A stretch of 64,000 bases of DNA from Ypsolopha sequella (lineage: Eukaryota; Arthropoda; Insecta; Lepidoptera; Ypsolophidae), in NCBI GenBank assembly GCA_934047225.1, contig CAKOHE010000062.1, positions 40,001 to 104,000 of the forward strand, written 5' to 3'. The position numbers and the translations under genes are program-made. A model generated the notes under the pieces. It was not told the origin of the DNA and ran no database searches. It saw nothing but the letters and a program-made list of their open reading frames with translations. Of this stretch, positions 41,471-53,100 are shown one piece after another. Each line of letters begins with the position of its first letter. Position 1 is the stretch's first letter.

Positions 41471-41971
41471 GAGATCTACAGTGGCATATACTCATCCAAG
41501 GCTCAAACACGGTCCCTGACACTGGAAACATACGAAGAGACGCGACTCCCAAAAGACGAGCCAAACACGCTCTACCTTGTCCACACCCAAGCCGAGAAGG
41601 AGCTCCTTAAAGGTCTAGGGTTCGGGAAGCAACAAGGATCGCGTCTCCACACAATCCATGAAGCTCAGGGACTAACGTGGGAGAGAGTGGTTATCGTAAG
41701 AACTGCAAAAAAGAACCTGCAGCTGCACAGCAGCGTCAATCACGCGGTCGTGGCGGTGTCCAGACACACCGGCAGCTGTGTGTACTACACAGTTCGCCGC
41801 GAAAATGACGCCATAGTTCACATCATCTTGAACGCCCTGTCAGCGGAGACCGGTAAAATCCGTGAATATAACTTAAAAATGGCTATGCGAAACAGTGACA
41901 TAGGTGTTGCTGACGCGATGCTAAAGAGCGGCGCAGGTGACACACGGGCGCCTGAGCAGCGGATGGTTTAG
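41471..41971 (+). CDS. E2(+) ORF2 fragment: helicase C-terminus
   Basis: 167 codons are open from the telomere junction (EIYSGIYSSKAQTRSLTLE) through IHEAQGLTWERV and AVSRHTGSCVYY to TAG at 41969-41971. It lacks Walker A and B. The protein extends past the point where E2(-) is truncated, ending RAPEQRMV. The first ATG (41687) is internal. Confidence 0.82.
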   Translation, partial: EIYSGIYSSKAQTRSLTLETYEETRLPKDEPNTLYLVHTQAEKELLKGLGFGKQQGSRLHTIHEAQGLTWERVVIVRTAKKNLQLHSSVNHAVVAVSRHTGSCVYYTVRRENDAIVHIILNALSAETGKIREYNLKMAMRNSDIGVADAMLKSGAGDTRAPEQRMV

Positions 41972-42220
41972 CGTCAACAAAAAAAAAAAAAAAAAAAAAA
42001 TACTTCTGAGCTTAATGTTATATAACCTCTCAATTATCTCTTAATATTAAGCATGTTTTAAAAAAAATATATGTACATATTAAAAAATATATATATATTA
42101 ATAATAATAAAAATCATAATAATAATAACTAAATAAATAGTATAAAAAAAAAAATCAAAAAAAAAAAGGAAAAAAGAAAAAAAAAATAAATAAATAAAAA
42201 AAAAAAAATACCTATATATA

Positions 42221-43063
42221 TATCGGCGCGACTTTGCTACGTGCTCGGTTGTTGCGTTCATCTGCCGCAAGATGTCTCTACGCGACACTATATGACGTGG
42301 TTTCGATGAGAGCGAGCTCGGAGAACGAACTGTTGTAAAACTCGTCCTCAAGATGTCGCTACTCGCTGCTCAGTATTTTATGTACAGTGTAGGCTAAATT
42401 TAGGGTTCATTAATTCAATATTAATCTAGTAATGTTTCTTATTGATTATCATTAAGTTTTGAGGCTTTCTATTGGCTGATTATTCACATCACAATGAATT
42501 AATCTAAATTCGATCTCCAAATCTTTTCTGTTCATCCGTTTTACGCCGTAGTTTCAATCGTTCCGTAATTTCTTTATTACTAGTAGACATAGATTAATTA
42601 AATAATAGTTTCTATTGTTTCTAATGACTGTTAAAAATAGTGAATTGAATTGTCAGTAAATTGAATCATGATTATTGTAATTACCAAGATAATGATTTAT
42701 AAAAAGACACAGTTTTGTTAGCGTTGATCGTAGAGGCTAGTTCACGCGGTTTCATGACAAGAGCTCTGATTGGTCAACCCGAGTAGGCCAATCAGGTGGC
42801 TTTCTAAAAATAGTTTGCCTCTATTTTCAACGTGAAAAATGGCGCACTTTTGTCGGCGCTGCTGTACGAGAAACTCGAGTTCTTTGGTAACGTAATAAAA
42901 TTAAGTATTTGGTCTCTCTAGCATTTGATCAATTCAAATCCCAGTACATCTACAACCCGGATAGGTCGAAATAGGAAGATGGCAGATGGAGATGGCATCC
43001 GTGACACCGGCGATGCTGGTGTCGAGCCATTTGGTGATAACCTTGAAGTTTCTGTCTCGTTAT
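42221..43063 (+). repeat. 5' LTR of gypsy copy 2
   Basis: It contains TATAAAAA (42698-42705), AATAAA (42894-42899) and the gag start ATGs (42925, 42979). A TGTTGTAAAA at 42331, preceded by a purine-rich stretch, is an alternative candidate U3 start. If that were the true LTR edge, both terminal repeats would include extra permuted element sequence. The repeat itself is certain; its equation with the LTR is likely. Confidence 0.8.
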
Positions 43064-44638
43064 CAGAAGCGGGATCGTCGCCTACTACTGACGGTCATTC
43101 TAGTAAGTCCTCTGTTCTTAACCCAGGCGTTGGGAATCTGCCGGTAGATTTCCTTACGAAAATTGTGGAAACAATGAACAAAATGTCTGAGCGGCTAGCC
43201 GCTCAACAGGGAAATAGCAAGGTAAGGGTTACCGATATTTTTTTACCTTCATTTGATCCGGATTCAAACGTTGGGGTACGTGAATGGTGCCAACACGTCA
43301 CAAAGGCGATAGAAATGTACTCCCTCAACGATTTTGAAGTGCGTATGAAGGTAGGAAGTTTGCTCAAAGGTCGAGCCAAGTTATGGGTGGACAATTGGCT
43401 CGTGACAACTTCTTCATGGGAGGAGCTGAAGGACAACCTCATTACCACATTTGAGCCTGAAAACAGATACTCCCGGGACATTTTAAAGTTTCGTGAACAT
43501 TTCTACGATGTGAGTAAGGATATTTCAGAGTTTTTAACCCAAGCGTGGGTGCTGTGGCGGCGTGTTACGAAAGACAAGCTAGACAGCAATGACGCCGTAG
43601 AAGCAGTTATAGGTTGTGTGAATGACGAGCGTCTCCGCATAGAATTGCTGAATGCACGTGCCACATCAGTACCGGAGCTTATTTCAGTCGCTTCCTCTAT
43701 CCGTACTAAGCGTGCACAAGGACCAAATACAACACAACCACCAAGTAAGCGACCTAGACTTGAAAATAATCAGCCGATACCCCATTGTAGATTTTGCAAC
43801 AAAATTGGTCATCAATCTCGTGATTGCCGTTTCAAACCTAAAGATAATAACGTCCAGCAGCAAAACTACAATAGGAGTGCGACTCAAATTAGACCCACGT
43901 GCACCTTTTGTAACAAAGAAGGGCATAGCTATGACAATTGCTTCAAGCGTGATAAGGTTCTTACCTCAAAAGTGAATTGCATTGGACAAGTAGTGCCAAC
44001 TCCAATGCAGGTAACTATTGGTGACTGGGCTTTGCAGGCAACGTTTGACAGTGGTGCGGAGTGTTCAGTGATACGAGAGTCCATCGCAGCTAAACTTCCG
44101 GGGCGGAGAACCCACGTGGTCAACTGTCTCAAAGGTATCGGTCAGTTTCCTGTTATTTCACTGATAACAATAAAGACGGTTTGTGTTATTGACCACTTGA
44201 ACGTAGAGCTAGAATTTTTCATTGTGTCTGACGTAGAAATGTCGGGTGATATTCTGATCGGCATGGATTTGGTCAAAAACACAAATCTGAACGTGCTGGT
44301 TACTCCCAACGGGGCTGAACTAGTTCGTCAGCCAGTGGTCATGCATATGCGCACTCATAACCTCATTTTTGACCACATTGATTGTGATCTCACAGACGAA
44401 AGTGAAATAGAACTGCTTCGTATACTGCTCAATAAATATGCACACCTGTTTATTCGGGGTTTTCCAATGACACGTGTTAACACCGGTGAGCTGGAAATTC
44501 GTTTGAAAAATCCCGATAAATATGTGGAGCGTAGGCCTTACCGCCTCAGTCCTGTCGAAAGACAAAAGGTACGAGACATAATCAATGATCTACTCAAGTA
44601 TAAAATTATTCGTGAGAGTAAATCCCCATACTCTAGCC
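42925..44638 (+). CDS. Gypsy copy 2 gag-protease-RT N-terminus, interrupted by hAT element
   Basis: One frame covers a gag capsid-like region, CRFCNKIGHQSRDC and CTFCNKEGHSYDNC knuckles, the protease DSGAECSVIRES, and the RT N-terminus up to SKSPYSSP. The gag and pol products are fused in one ORF here with no frameshift. The start is probably ATG 42979 (MADGDG) or 42925, both inside the LTR. Translation runs into the inserted MITE and stops at 44664. Confidence 0.83.
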
Positions 44639-45026
44639 CAGAGGTCGGCAACCTTATGACATAGGAGGGCCACAAATGTTACCAGAGGACCAGCGGGGGC
44701 CGCATATAATAAATAACGCATTGGTCAATTTCATATCATATTTATTGTACTTTAAAACACAATTTATTATTAAAATCTAATGCGATTTTAGCGGCTGCAT
44801 TTGACTTGCATTTTAGACGTGGAAATGCGCAGTATTAGGTCTAAATGTGCATCCGTTAACTGAGAACAATGCTTGCTTTTTCGTTAGTTCAGAATGGAAA
44901 ATGTCTGCTCACACAAATATGTACAACCAAACACAGTTATCATGCAGCGATTGGGAACCTTGAGGGCCGCACCGAAGTGGTTCACGGGCCGCAAGCGGCC
45001 CGCGGGCCGCCGGTTGCCGACCCCTG
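44639..45026 (+). mobile_element. Non-autonomous hAT-like MITE in gypsy RT
   Basis: A 388-bp insertion has terminal inverted repeats CAGAGGTCGGCAACC and GGTTGCCGACCCCTG, differing at one of 15 positions. An 8-bp target duplication CTCTAGCC lies at 44631-44638 and 45027-45034. The empty site is seen at the same place in copy 1. The TIR and 8-bp duplication are diagnostic of hAT superfamily elements. The interior has no transposase. The right end is GC-rich with a palindromic GCGGCCCGCGGGCCGC. The orientation given is arbitrary. Confidence 0.9.
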
Positions 45027-46404
45027 CTCTAGCCCAATTATTCTTGTTAAAAAGAAAAATGGGGATGACCGTCTTTGTGTTGACTACCGCGAGTTAAACA
45101 CAAATACCCTACGTGATCACTACCCCCTCCCACTGATTTCTGATCAAATTGATCAATTGGCTCATGGACACTACTACAGCACCTGTGATATGGCGTCTGG
45201 CTTCCATCAAATCCCTGTAGCGGATTCCTCTATAGAAAAAACCGCTTTCGTCACACCAGATGGTTTGTACGAATATTTAACCATGCCATTCGGTTTGAGC
45301 AATGCTTGCTCTGTTTATCAACGTTGTATCAACAGGGCACTTCAGCCACTGCTAGGCAGCGCTGGTGTGGCCCAGGTCTACGTCGATGACGTCCTCAGTA
45401 AGTGTACAGACTTCCCGCAAGGTATGTCCCATTTGGAGCGAATTCTAATTGCACTTCAAGAGGCTGGGTTCTCTATCAATGTCGAAAAATCAACCTTTTT
45501 CAAACGCTCCATAGAATACCTTGGCAACATAATTTCGGACGGAGAGGTCCGCCCTAGCCCACGTAAAGTGGAGGCCCTAGTCAAATCACCCATCCCCACA
45601 ACCATCAAACAAGTAAGACAATTCAATGGTCTTGCCGGCTACTTCTGCCGCTTTATCCCTAATTTTTCTCGACTAATGATCCCATTGTACGAGTTAACCA
45701 AGAAGGAAGCTACATGGGAATGGACCGAACGTCAAGAAGCAGCGCGTAATGAAGTCATCCAACATCTCACATCCGCTCCAGTACTCACAATATTCCGTGA
45801 GGACGCACCAATCGAGTTGTACACAGATGCCAGTAGTCTTGGCTATGGTGCAGTACTTGTACTGATAATTGATGGGCGTCAACATGCAGTCGCCTACATG
45901 AGTATGCGAACGACTGATCCAGAAAGCCGCTATCACTCCTACGAGCTAGAGACCTTAGCTGTGGTAAGAGCCATTAAGCACTTCCGTCAATACCTCTACG
46001 GGCGCAAGTTCAAAGTGATTACAGACTGCAACGCTCTAAAAGCGTCCAAGAACAAGAAGGAACTTTTGCCTCGGGTATACCGCTGGTGGGCTTTTCTGCA
46101 GAACTATGACTTTGAAGTAGAGTATAGAAAAGGTGAGAGGTTGCAGCATGCAGACTTCTTCAGCAGAAATCCTGAAACTCTACAGGTCAACGTAATGATG
46201 CGAGACTTGGATTGGGTAAAGGTGGAGCAGCGTAGAGATGCCACATTACGCCCACTCATCGATACGCTCTTATGCGGAGAACATGTCCAAGACCACCTAC
46301 TAGAAGACGGTGTGCTCAAGCGAGTAAATCAAGACCAGCTGCTGGGTCTACAAAAGGTGATAGTGGTACCAAAGGCTTTCCAATGGAGTCTCATCAACAC
46401 TTAA
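45027..46404 (+). pseudogene. Gypsy copy 2 RT-RNase H, after the MITE
   Basis: The frame resumes after the target duplication (SSPIILVKKKNGDDRLCVDY). RT motifs are LCVDYRELN, MASGFHQIP, MPFGLSNA and YVDDVL. RNase H is LYTDASSLGYGAVL through HADFFSRNPE. It ends in TAA at 46402-46404 directly before integrase. An arginine of copy 1 (YFRRF) is cysteine here (YFCRF). Confidence 0.83.
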
Positions 46405-47574
46405 CATAGTGCTCTCAAACACACCGGGTGGGAGAAGACTTTGCAGAAGATTAAGGAGTCTTACTGGTTCAATGGCATAAGCTCTGCAGTACGTACATTT
46501 GTGGACAACTGCGTTATATGCAGAACGTCGAAAGGACCGTCAGGTGCAGTACAAGCTCAATTACATCCAATAAAAAAACCCACAGCTGCATTTCAAGTAA
46601 TTCACATGGACCTAACAGGCAAGCTTGGCACAACCAACGAGCATGAGTACGTGATAGTCACTATTGACGCCTTCTCCAAGTATGTACTATTGGATTACAC
46701 CAACAATAAAAATCCCAGCTCCACCTTGGCCGCTTTGAAACGTGCTGTACATCTTTTTGGAACACCAGTCCAAGTGATAGTAGATGGAGGACGCGAGTTT
46801 CTCGGAGAGTTTAAAACCTACTGCGATGGGATTGGTATCAACATACATGCCATAGCGCCAGGAGTAAGCCGAGCAAACGGGCAAGTAGAAAGGGTAATGG
46901 CAACACTGAAGAATGCCCTGGTCATGATCAAGAACTACGAAACTGAGCGCTGGCATACAGCACTTGAAGGACTACAGCTGGCCATGAATTGCACAGCACA
47001 CAGAGTTACAGGAGTAGCACCTTTAACACTGCTAACACGGCGGACACACTGTGTACCACCAGAGCTTCTAAACTTGGTAAATATGGACGACGAAACGATA
47101 GATATGGATCGTTTGCAACAGCATGTGGAGCAGCGAATGATAACCAACGCCGCGAAAGATAAGTTGCGGTTCGATGAAAGAAAGGCTAAAATTCGGCCTT
47201 TTCAAAGAGGTGATTACGTGCTAGTCAAGAATAATCCACGTAATCAAACGTCAATGGACACTAAGTATAGTGAACCGTATGAAATTTTTAGAGTTCTCGA
47301 AAACGATCGATATTTGGTTAAAAAAGTTGTCGGCAGGGGACGACCACGGAAAGTGGCGCATGACCAGCTGCGTCGGGCTCCACAACCAGGCACGCAGGCA
47401 ACCATATCGGCGGCTACACTTGATGACGACGGTTCACCTGCCCACGATGACAACAACCCGGCAACGGCGGAGCCTAACGAAGATCATACTGCAGCCACAC
47501 CACCATCTGTCTGCGAGCCCCTAGACCCGAGGCCTTCTACCTCAGCTGATCTGGATGGGACGAGTAAACAATAA
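46405..47574 (+). pseudogene. Gypsy copy 2 integrase
   Basis: It is in the same frame as RT, so only the TAA separates them. It has an H-x4-H...C-x2-C zinc domain (HSALKH, CVIC), the core D (HMDLTG), D (VDGGREF) and E (GQVERV), and a basic C-terminus (GRGRPRKVAHDQLRR) with an acidic Pro/Thr tail. The first ATG-like start at 46441 follows the zinc His residues, so the domain is not independently expressed in full. Confidence 0.83.
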
Positions 47575-48592
47575 ACAAACATTTGGTAAGCTTTTGAACT
47601 TTTTACTCATTTATTCATTTTCAATGTCAAAATATCTGTTCATGCCAAAGATTTCAAAAGTAAAGATAAGCCTTTACCGTAGTATGACAGCACCAAAATG
47701 TTTCACCTTTAAATGGGTGACGCTCACACGTTTGGAATCAGTGCTTATCTGAACACAGTGATAGTTGGACGCCTTAATGAATTTTTACGAGAAAAGGTTC
47801 TGAATATGCCGTCGTGTGCATTTTTGAAGTGCACTAACATTTCAAGAAATACGAATAAAGTCAAAAGTGTGACATTTCACATTCAAAACACATAAAAAAA
47901 AACAATGCAATAGATTTTAGATACCAGGGCTCATCTAAACTTTTGAAATCCACATATGCTACAAATGACGTCATCATCATACATCATCGTTCCATGCCAT
48001 AATTGTGTCATTTCAGAGCCTCTGTGTACCACGGTCAATGACCCAGAGCACAGCAACAACCTTTACCTATTTCCTTTAGAGCCCCTGTGTACCACGGTCA
48101 AAGAGACCCAGAGCGCAGCATCATTCCTCTTATTTATTTCAGAGCCTCTGTGTACCACGGTCAATGACCCAGAGCACAGCAACAACCTTTACCTATTTCC
48201 TTTAGAGCCTCTGTGTACCACGGCGCACAAAACCGCCCAGAGCACAGCAACATTCCTACAAAATATTACTTCATTGGCGTATTTAGACGTACAGTGGTAT
48301 TAACTGAATGAAACTATAAACTGATAATTCATCTCCTCTTATCTTTTCATAAATACTCATAGTAACAAGCAATGCTTGGAGTAATACAAAAATTAAATCT
48401 TCTTAATAATAAGTTATTTTTATTAATAACTTCTTTAGTTTCGCTACTTTCTTTATTAAAATTATCTGGTTGTTAAAGCAACTTATAAATTTACTAGGTA
48501 ACTATGTACAGATACCTAGTTCAAAATAACCCATTGTTTACAGAACAATTTGGCGGCTGGTGCAGAGCGCGCACTGCCTCCCAGTATGGCCG
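47575..48592 (+). other. Gypsy copy 2 non-coding tail with tandem hairpins
   Basis: Four units start CTCTG at 48020, ~48084, 48146 and 48209, with a period of 62-64 bp. Inner stems are GGTCA/TGACC, GGTC/GACC, GGTCA/TGACC and GGCG/CGCC, that is, with compensatory changes. The 115-residue frame (47956-48303) only reflects the repeats. No env and no clear polypurine tract are present before the LTR. Confidence 0.68.
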
Positions 48593-49435
48593 TATCGGCG
48601 CGACTTTGCTACGTGCTCGGTTGTTGCGTTCATCTGCCGCAAGATGTCTCTACGCGACACTATATGACGTGGTTTCGATGAGAGCGAGCTCGGAGAACGA
48701 ACTGTTGTAAAACTCGTCCTCAAGATGTCGCTACTCGCTGCTCAGTATTTTATGTACAGTGTAGGCTAAATTTAGGGTTCATTAATTCAATATTAATCTA
48801 GTAATGTTTCTTATTGATTATCATTAAGTTTTGAGGCTTTCTATTGGCTGATTATTCACATCACAATGAATTAATCTAAATTCGATCTCCAAATCTTTTC
48901 TGTTCATCCGTTTTACGCCGTAGTTTCAATCGTTCCGTAATTTCTTTATTACTAGTAGACATAGATTAATTAAATAATAGTTTCTATTGTTTCTAATGAC
49001 TGTTAAAAATAGTGAATTGAATTGTCAGTAAATTGAATCATGATTATTGTAATTACCAAGATAATGATTTATAAAAAGACACAGTTTTGTTAGCGTTGAT
49101 CGTAGAGGCTAGTTCACGCGGTTTCATGACAAGAGCTCTGATTGGTCAACCCGAGTAGGCCAATCAGGTGGCTTTCTAAAAATAGTTTGCCTCTATTTTC
49201 AACGTGAAAAATGGCGCACTTTTGTCGGCGCTGCTGTACGAGAAACTCGAGTTCTTTGGTAACGTAATAAAATTAAGTATTTGGTCTCTCTAGCATTTGA
49301 TCAATTCAAATCCCAGTACATCTACAACCCGGATAGGTCGAAATAGGAAGATGGCAGATGGAGATGGCATCCGTGACACCGGCGATGCTGGTGTCGAGCC
49401 ATTTGGTGATAACCTTGAAGTTTTTGTCTCGTTAT
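48593..49435 (+). repeat. 3' LTR of gypsy copy 2
   Basis: 843 bp, matching 42221-43063, with a small number of changes (for example tttTTGTCTC against tttCTGTCTC near the end, seen also in copy 1). It includes the gag start codons, which read into the host A-run. The following ATATA matches the left flank. Confidence 0.82.
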
Positions 49436-49436
49436 A

Positions 49437-49467
<31 letters not shown>

Positions 49468-49687
49468 CAAAAAAAAAAAAAGTATATAGATATCTTTATA
49501 TGTAGTTCTTAAGTTTTATGTATGTATATATAAGGGTCTTTGTTTACGGTAGAAGCATGTATCTGATAGTTTTAAGGAGCGATAATTAATAAAATAAAGA
49601 AACACAAAAAACAAACAGCAACAAAAAAATGGTATGGGAGATCTTATCCCATAGCAAAACCTTTCATTTATAAAAAAAAAAAAAAAA
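49436..49687 (+). other. E2(+) distal 3' UTR and poly(A)
   Basis: A-rich sequence, then TAAGGGTC, AAGGAGCGATAATTA, AAAAAAATGGTATGGGA and the hairpin TATGGGA-gatctta-TCCCATA, then poly(A). These blocks place it as the 3' end of a D/E-family element. Confidence 0.75.
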
Positions 49688-49730
49688 CCTAATCTAACCT
49701 AACCTAACCTAACCTAACCTAACCTAACCT
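49688..49730 (+). repeat. Telomeric tract between E2(+) and S1, with a variant unit
   Basis: Eight to nine CCTAA units. The second unit reads TCTAA (cctaatctaacc), the only internal variant seen among the tracts. The T-run at its right end is the S1 poly(A) on the other strand. Confidence 0.93.
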
Positions 49731-50126
49731 TTTTTTTTTTTTTTTTTTTTTTTTACATGGGGAAATCCTTCATGGATACCTTCCGGCTTGGGGGAGCGGG
49801 AGAGGTTATGCCGGACTCTTACCGGCTAAAACCCCATGGTGGCCTTCCTCCACGCCAATCAAGGGGCTCCGGGATCTCCTGTGGAACGCACCGGTGCCCC
49901 TCTGGCGCAACGCCGCGTCTGCGGCCCTCCCTGGGGAAGCTGAGTATTGCTTCCCCTTGCACCCTCTCGGTGCCAAGGCAGCACGAGACCACATCGTGCT
50001 GCCACCCTCCCGGAGCTGTTTAGTAGATACGAGGGGCCCCCGCCCCACGCATCCGCAGCTCGGGAGCTCCTTTTAGTCGCCTTTTACGACAGGCAGGGGA
50101 TACCGTAGTCTTATTCTATGCCCGAA
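49731..50126 (-). other. S1 3' UTR and poly(A)
   Basis: This GC-rich trailer of about 370 bp is almost the same in S2 (63082-63462). It contains self-complementary segments, for example TGCCTGTCGTAAAAGGCGAC with a short GTCG/CGAC stem and GGCAGCACGA...TCGTGCTGCC. Strong conservation against the AT-rich trailers of A-F suggests a structured RT recognition element, as demonstrated for SART-type 3' UTRs. Confidence 0.7.
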
Positions 50127-53100
50127 CTACTGGGCGGTATGGAGGTGGTCACCTCTTCCTCCTCGGTGCCTCCTCCTTCGAGCGGGATTGACCCTCTCCC
50201 TCTCCCGCTCAGCCTCCTCTTTCCGCACCATTACGCTCTCGCAGAACCTGGTAACGGCTTCCCATGAACTCTCCCCTGTCAGCATAGAATTGACTAACGC
50301 CAGTGGAGAGAGGTCCTGCCCAACCTGACTTACCAGGTCCTGCCGCTCGGAGTCCCAGGCAGGGCACTCTTCGAGCGTGTGCTGCGCCGAGTCCAGATCA
50401 CCATCACAATGGTGACACTGGGCCGTTTCTTCACGTCCGATTCGACACAGATACTCACCGAAGCAGCCATGCCCTGTGAGCACTTGCGTCATCCGGTACG
50501 TGACTCGTCCGAAGCCTCGCATCATCCACGTCCAGAAATTGGGCAGTATTGCACCAACTACGCGCTGTCTGGCACTTTGCGGCTCATGTAGCCTATCGTG
50601 CCATGTTTCCAGCGCTGCGCGGTGTTCCCGCTGCTTCACCCTCTCCAGCGGCTCTTGGGGCGCATTTTCACCACCACAGTCGATGCCACGACTTGAGGCA
50701 AATACCCTCTCATCCATATCGGCCAGGATATCAAGCGGTGGAAAACGCGCGAGGAGCGTCGCCGCCTGGAACGATATCGTGCGATATCCGCGGGCGATCC
50801 GCATTGCCATCTTGCACTGCACACTATAGAACATAGTTCTGCAACGCCTGATTCCCAGTCTTGCGGACCATACGGGAGCTCCGTAGAGAGCAATAGACCG
50901 CACTACCATCGCGTACAGACGGCGAACTTCCTCCCTGGGCCCCCCGAGATTAGGCAGCAGTCGGTGAAGTGCACCGGCTACCTTCTGAATCCGAAGGACC
51001 TGACGGCTGAAGTGCTCCTCAAACCCCCAACGGCTGTCGAGGATGAGGCCAAGGTACTTCATGTACCTTCCAATCTGGACCTGAGTCGAGCCGACACATA
51101 CCGAAAGGCTGGGAGGTTCCTGGCTTCGAGGAAGCTTGTGGAACCATATAGCCTCGGTCTTCTGGGGTGCCACTCGTAGCCCAAGCTCGTGGATTTTGTC
51201 CACGATGCAGGCCACACCAAGTTCGGCGCTTCGAACGGTATTCTCGAAGGTGTCACCCTCGATCAGAACGAGAGTGTCATCTGCGTAACAGACGACTGTG
51301 ACACCCTCGGGGAGACCGACGCATAGCACCGCGTCATATGCTATGTTCCACAGCAAGGGACCCAGCACTGACCCCTGGGGAACGCCGCAGTTCACCTCCC
51401 TGCTGTGTACTGAGCCGTCTCGACCCGTATATTTAATTGTCCTGTCACTCAGGTAGGCCCCTATGATCCGTTGCAGATAAGAAGGGACGTCGTGATCAAT
51501 CAACGCCCTTCTGATCGCACTCCAGGGTAGGGAGTTGAAAGCGTTCACTATGTCTAAACTGATCGCCAACACTACCCCGCCCTGGGAGACCACCCGGTTT
51601 GACATGTGTCGAACACGGAGAATTGCGTCCAATGTTGATCGACCCTGTCGAAAGCCGAACTGGCTGTCAGACAGGTCGGGGCCCACTCTCACAAGATGTG
51701 AGTTTAGACGGTGGGCAATTATTCTTTCGAATAGTTTGCCCACTTCATCTAAGAGGCATATGGGTCGGTAACCGGATGGAGAGTCCGGATCTCTGCCCTC
51801 CTTCACCAGAAGCACCAGCCTGGCCTCCTTCCAGGTGCGTGGGAACTGGCCAATGCGGAGACAGCTTGTAAACAACCGCCTTAGCCTGTCTCCTAGCTCC
51901 ACCATGGCGAGCACCCATGCCCGACCCGGGATACCGTCTGGGCCAGGGGCGGTGTTGCGCGCTGCTAGGCGTTTGACGGCGCAGGTCAGCTCTGGTTTTG
52001 ATACCTCCAGATCGTCGGACCAGATTGGCAGTTCTACGGGGGTCAAGGGCACAGGGTCATCCTGGGTTCTGGGGAAGAGAGTGTTGACCACTGTGTCTAC
52101 CAGATTCGGTTCAAGGGTTTCCGTCAAAGGCGGAACCCAGGGCCGCAGCTTCCCCATGACCATCTTATATGGTCGACCCCATGGGTCCTTGTCCAGGTCC
52201 CGTAAAAGTTCAGCCCAAGACCGGGCCTTAGCCTCAGTGATGGCAATCTGGAGGTGCTTTGTGGCAATCCGATACTCCTCATAGGTCACCGCCCTTTCTT
52301 CTGCCGTGGCAAGTCGCCTTCTCCTGGTTCTGAGGTACTGGCGTCGGCACCGCAAGCAGATCGCACGCATTTCTGCAATCTCTTCCGACCACCAGTACAT
52401 CGACCTCTTCTCCACTGGCTTGGCTCGGGGCATTGCAGCATCGCAAACCATTGACATGGATTCCCGAAACCATGCCACCTCAACTTCAGGATTGAGGTCA
52501 ACTTCATCACCAGGAGTCTCCGGCCAGGCTGCCACGGCAGCAGCAGCTTTGAGCTTATCTCGGTCCATTTGCCTCAGGGACCACCTCCTCGGAGGGCTGC
52601 GACTCCTGAGACAAGGACCGAGAGATCGGACTGCCACCTCAAAAAAGATGTGGCGATGGTCAGAGAGGGTGACCATCTCTTCCGCAACTCTCCATCCCGA
52701 CACCATGCTCTCTGCAGTGGAAGTCGCCCACGACAAGTCAACGATCGACTCCCCCTGCCAGCGCACGCATGTTGGCACCGCCCCCTGGTTAAGTAGGCGG
52801 ATGTCGAGACTCGCCGCCCACTCCAGTATTGTCTCTCCCTTAGCGTCGTCCCAGGGGTTCCCCCACACTCTAGAATGAGCGTTGAAGTCCCCCAGGACAA
52901 GCATCGGACGGGTGAGATATCCGCGAATGCATACCACCAACCCGTCCAGAAATATCTCGTAGTCCGCGAGGGAGATATTGGGAGAGACATAACACCCAAC
53001 CACCACCATCTGGCCCCACTCGACCGCAACGAAACCTTGCCCTCTGGCCAGGATTCTGCAGGGAGGGTCTCCATCCTTGCCTCTCCAGTACACGGCGACC

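Larger units (their letters stand above)
42221..49435 (+). mobile_element. Ty3/gypsy-type LTR retrotransposon, copy 2 (nested in E2)
   Basis: 843-bp LTRs at 42221-43063 and 48593-49435 are flanked by ATATA on both sides. The internal region has gag-protease, RT-RNase H and integrase. It differs from copy 1 by a 388-bp hAT-like insertion in RT and an intact protease frame. It shares the TAA between RNase H and integrase. The host 3' UTR blocks continue across the insertion, supporting the boundaries. Confidence 0.88.
41469..49687 (+). mobile_element. E2(+): truncated helicase-family element with nested LTR element and MITE
   Basis: This is the + strand duplicate of 27977-35775. ORF2 end (41471-41971) and 3' UTR are split by gypsy copy 2 (42221-49435). 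The 3' UTR resumes and ends in hairpin TATGGGA...TCCCATA (49633-49653) and poly(A), followed by CCTAA. Its 5' end is a genuine telomere junction, extending about 30 bp further than the minus copy. Confidence 0.88.

Noticed and set aside
47956..48303. 115-aa repetitive ORF in gypsy tail as a possible env or accessory protein
   Set aside because: The protein repeats mirror the 63-bp hairpin units; there is no signal peptide or membrane segment.
49757..50076. Small ORFs in the S1 3' UTR repeated in S2 (63087-63412)
   Set aside because: Conserved because the structured trailer is conserved; frames occur on both strands with no domain.
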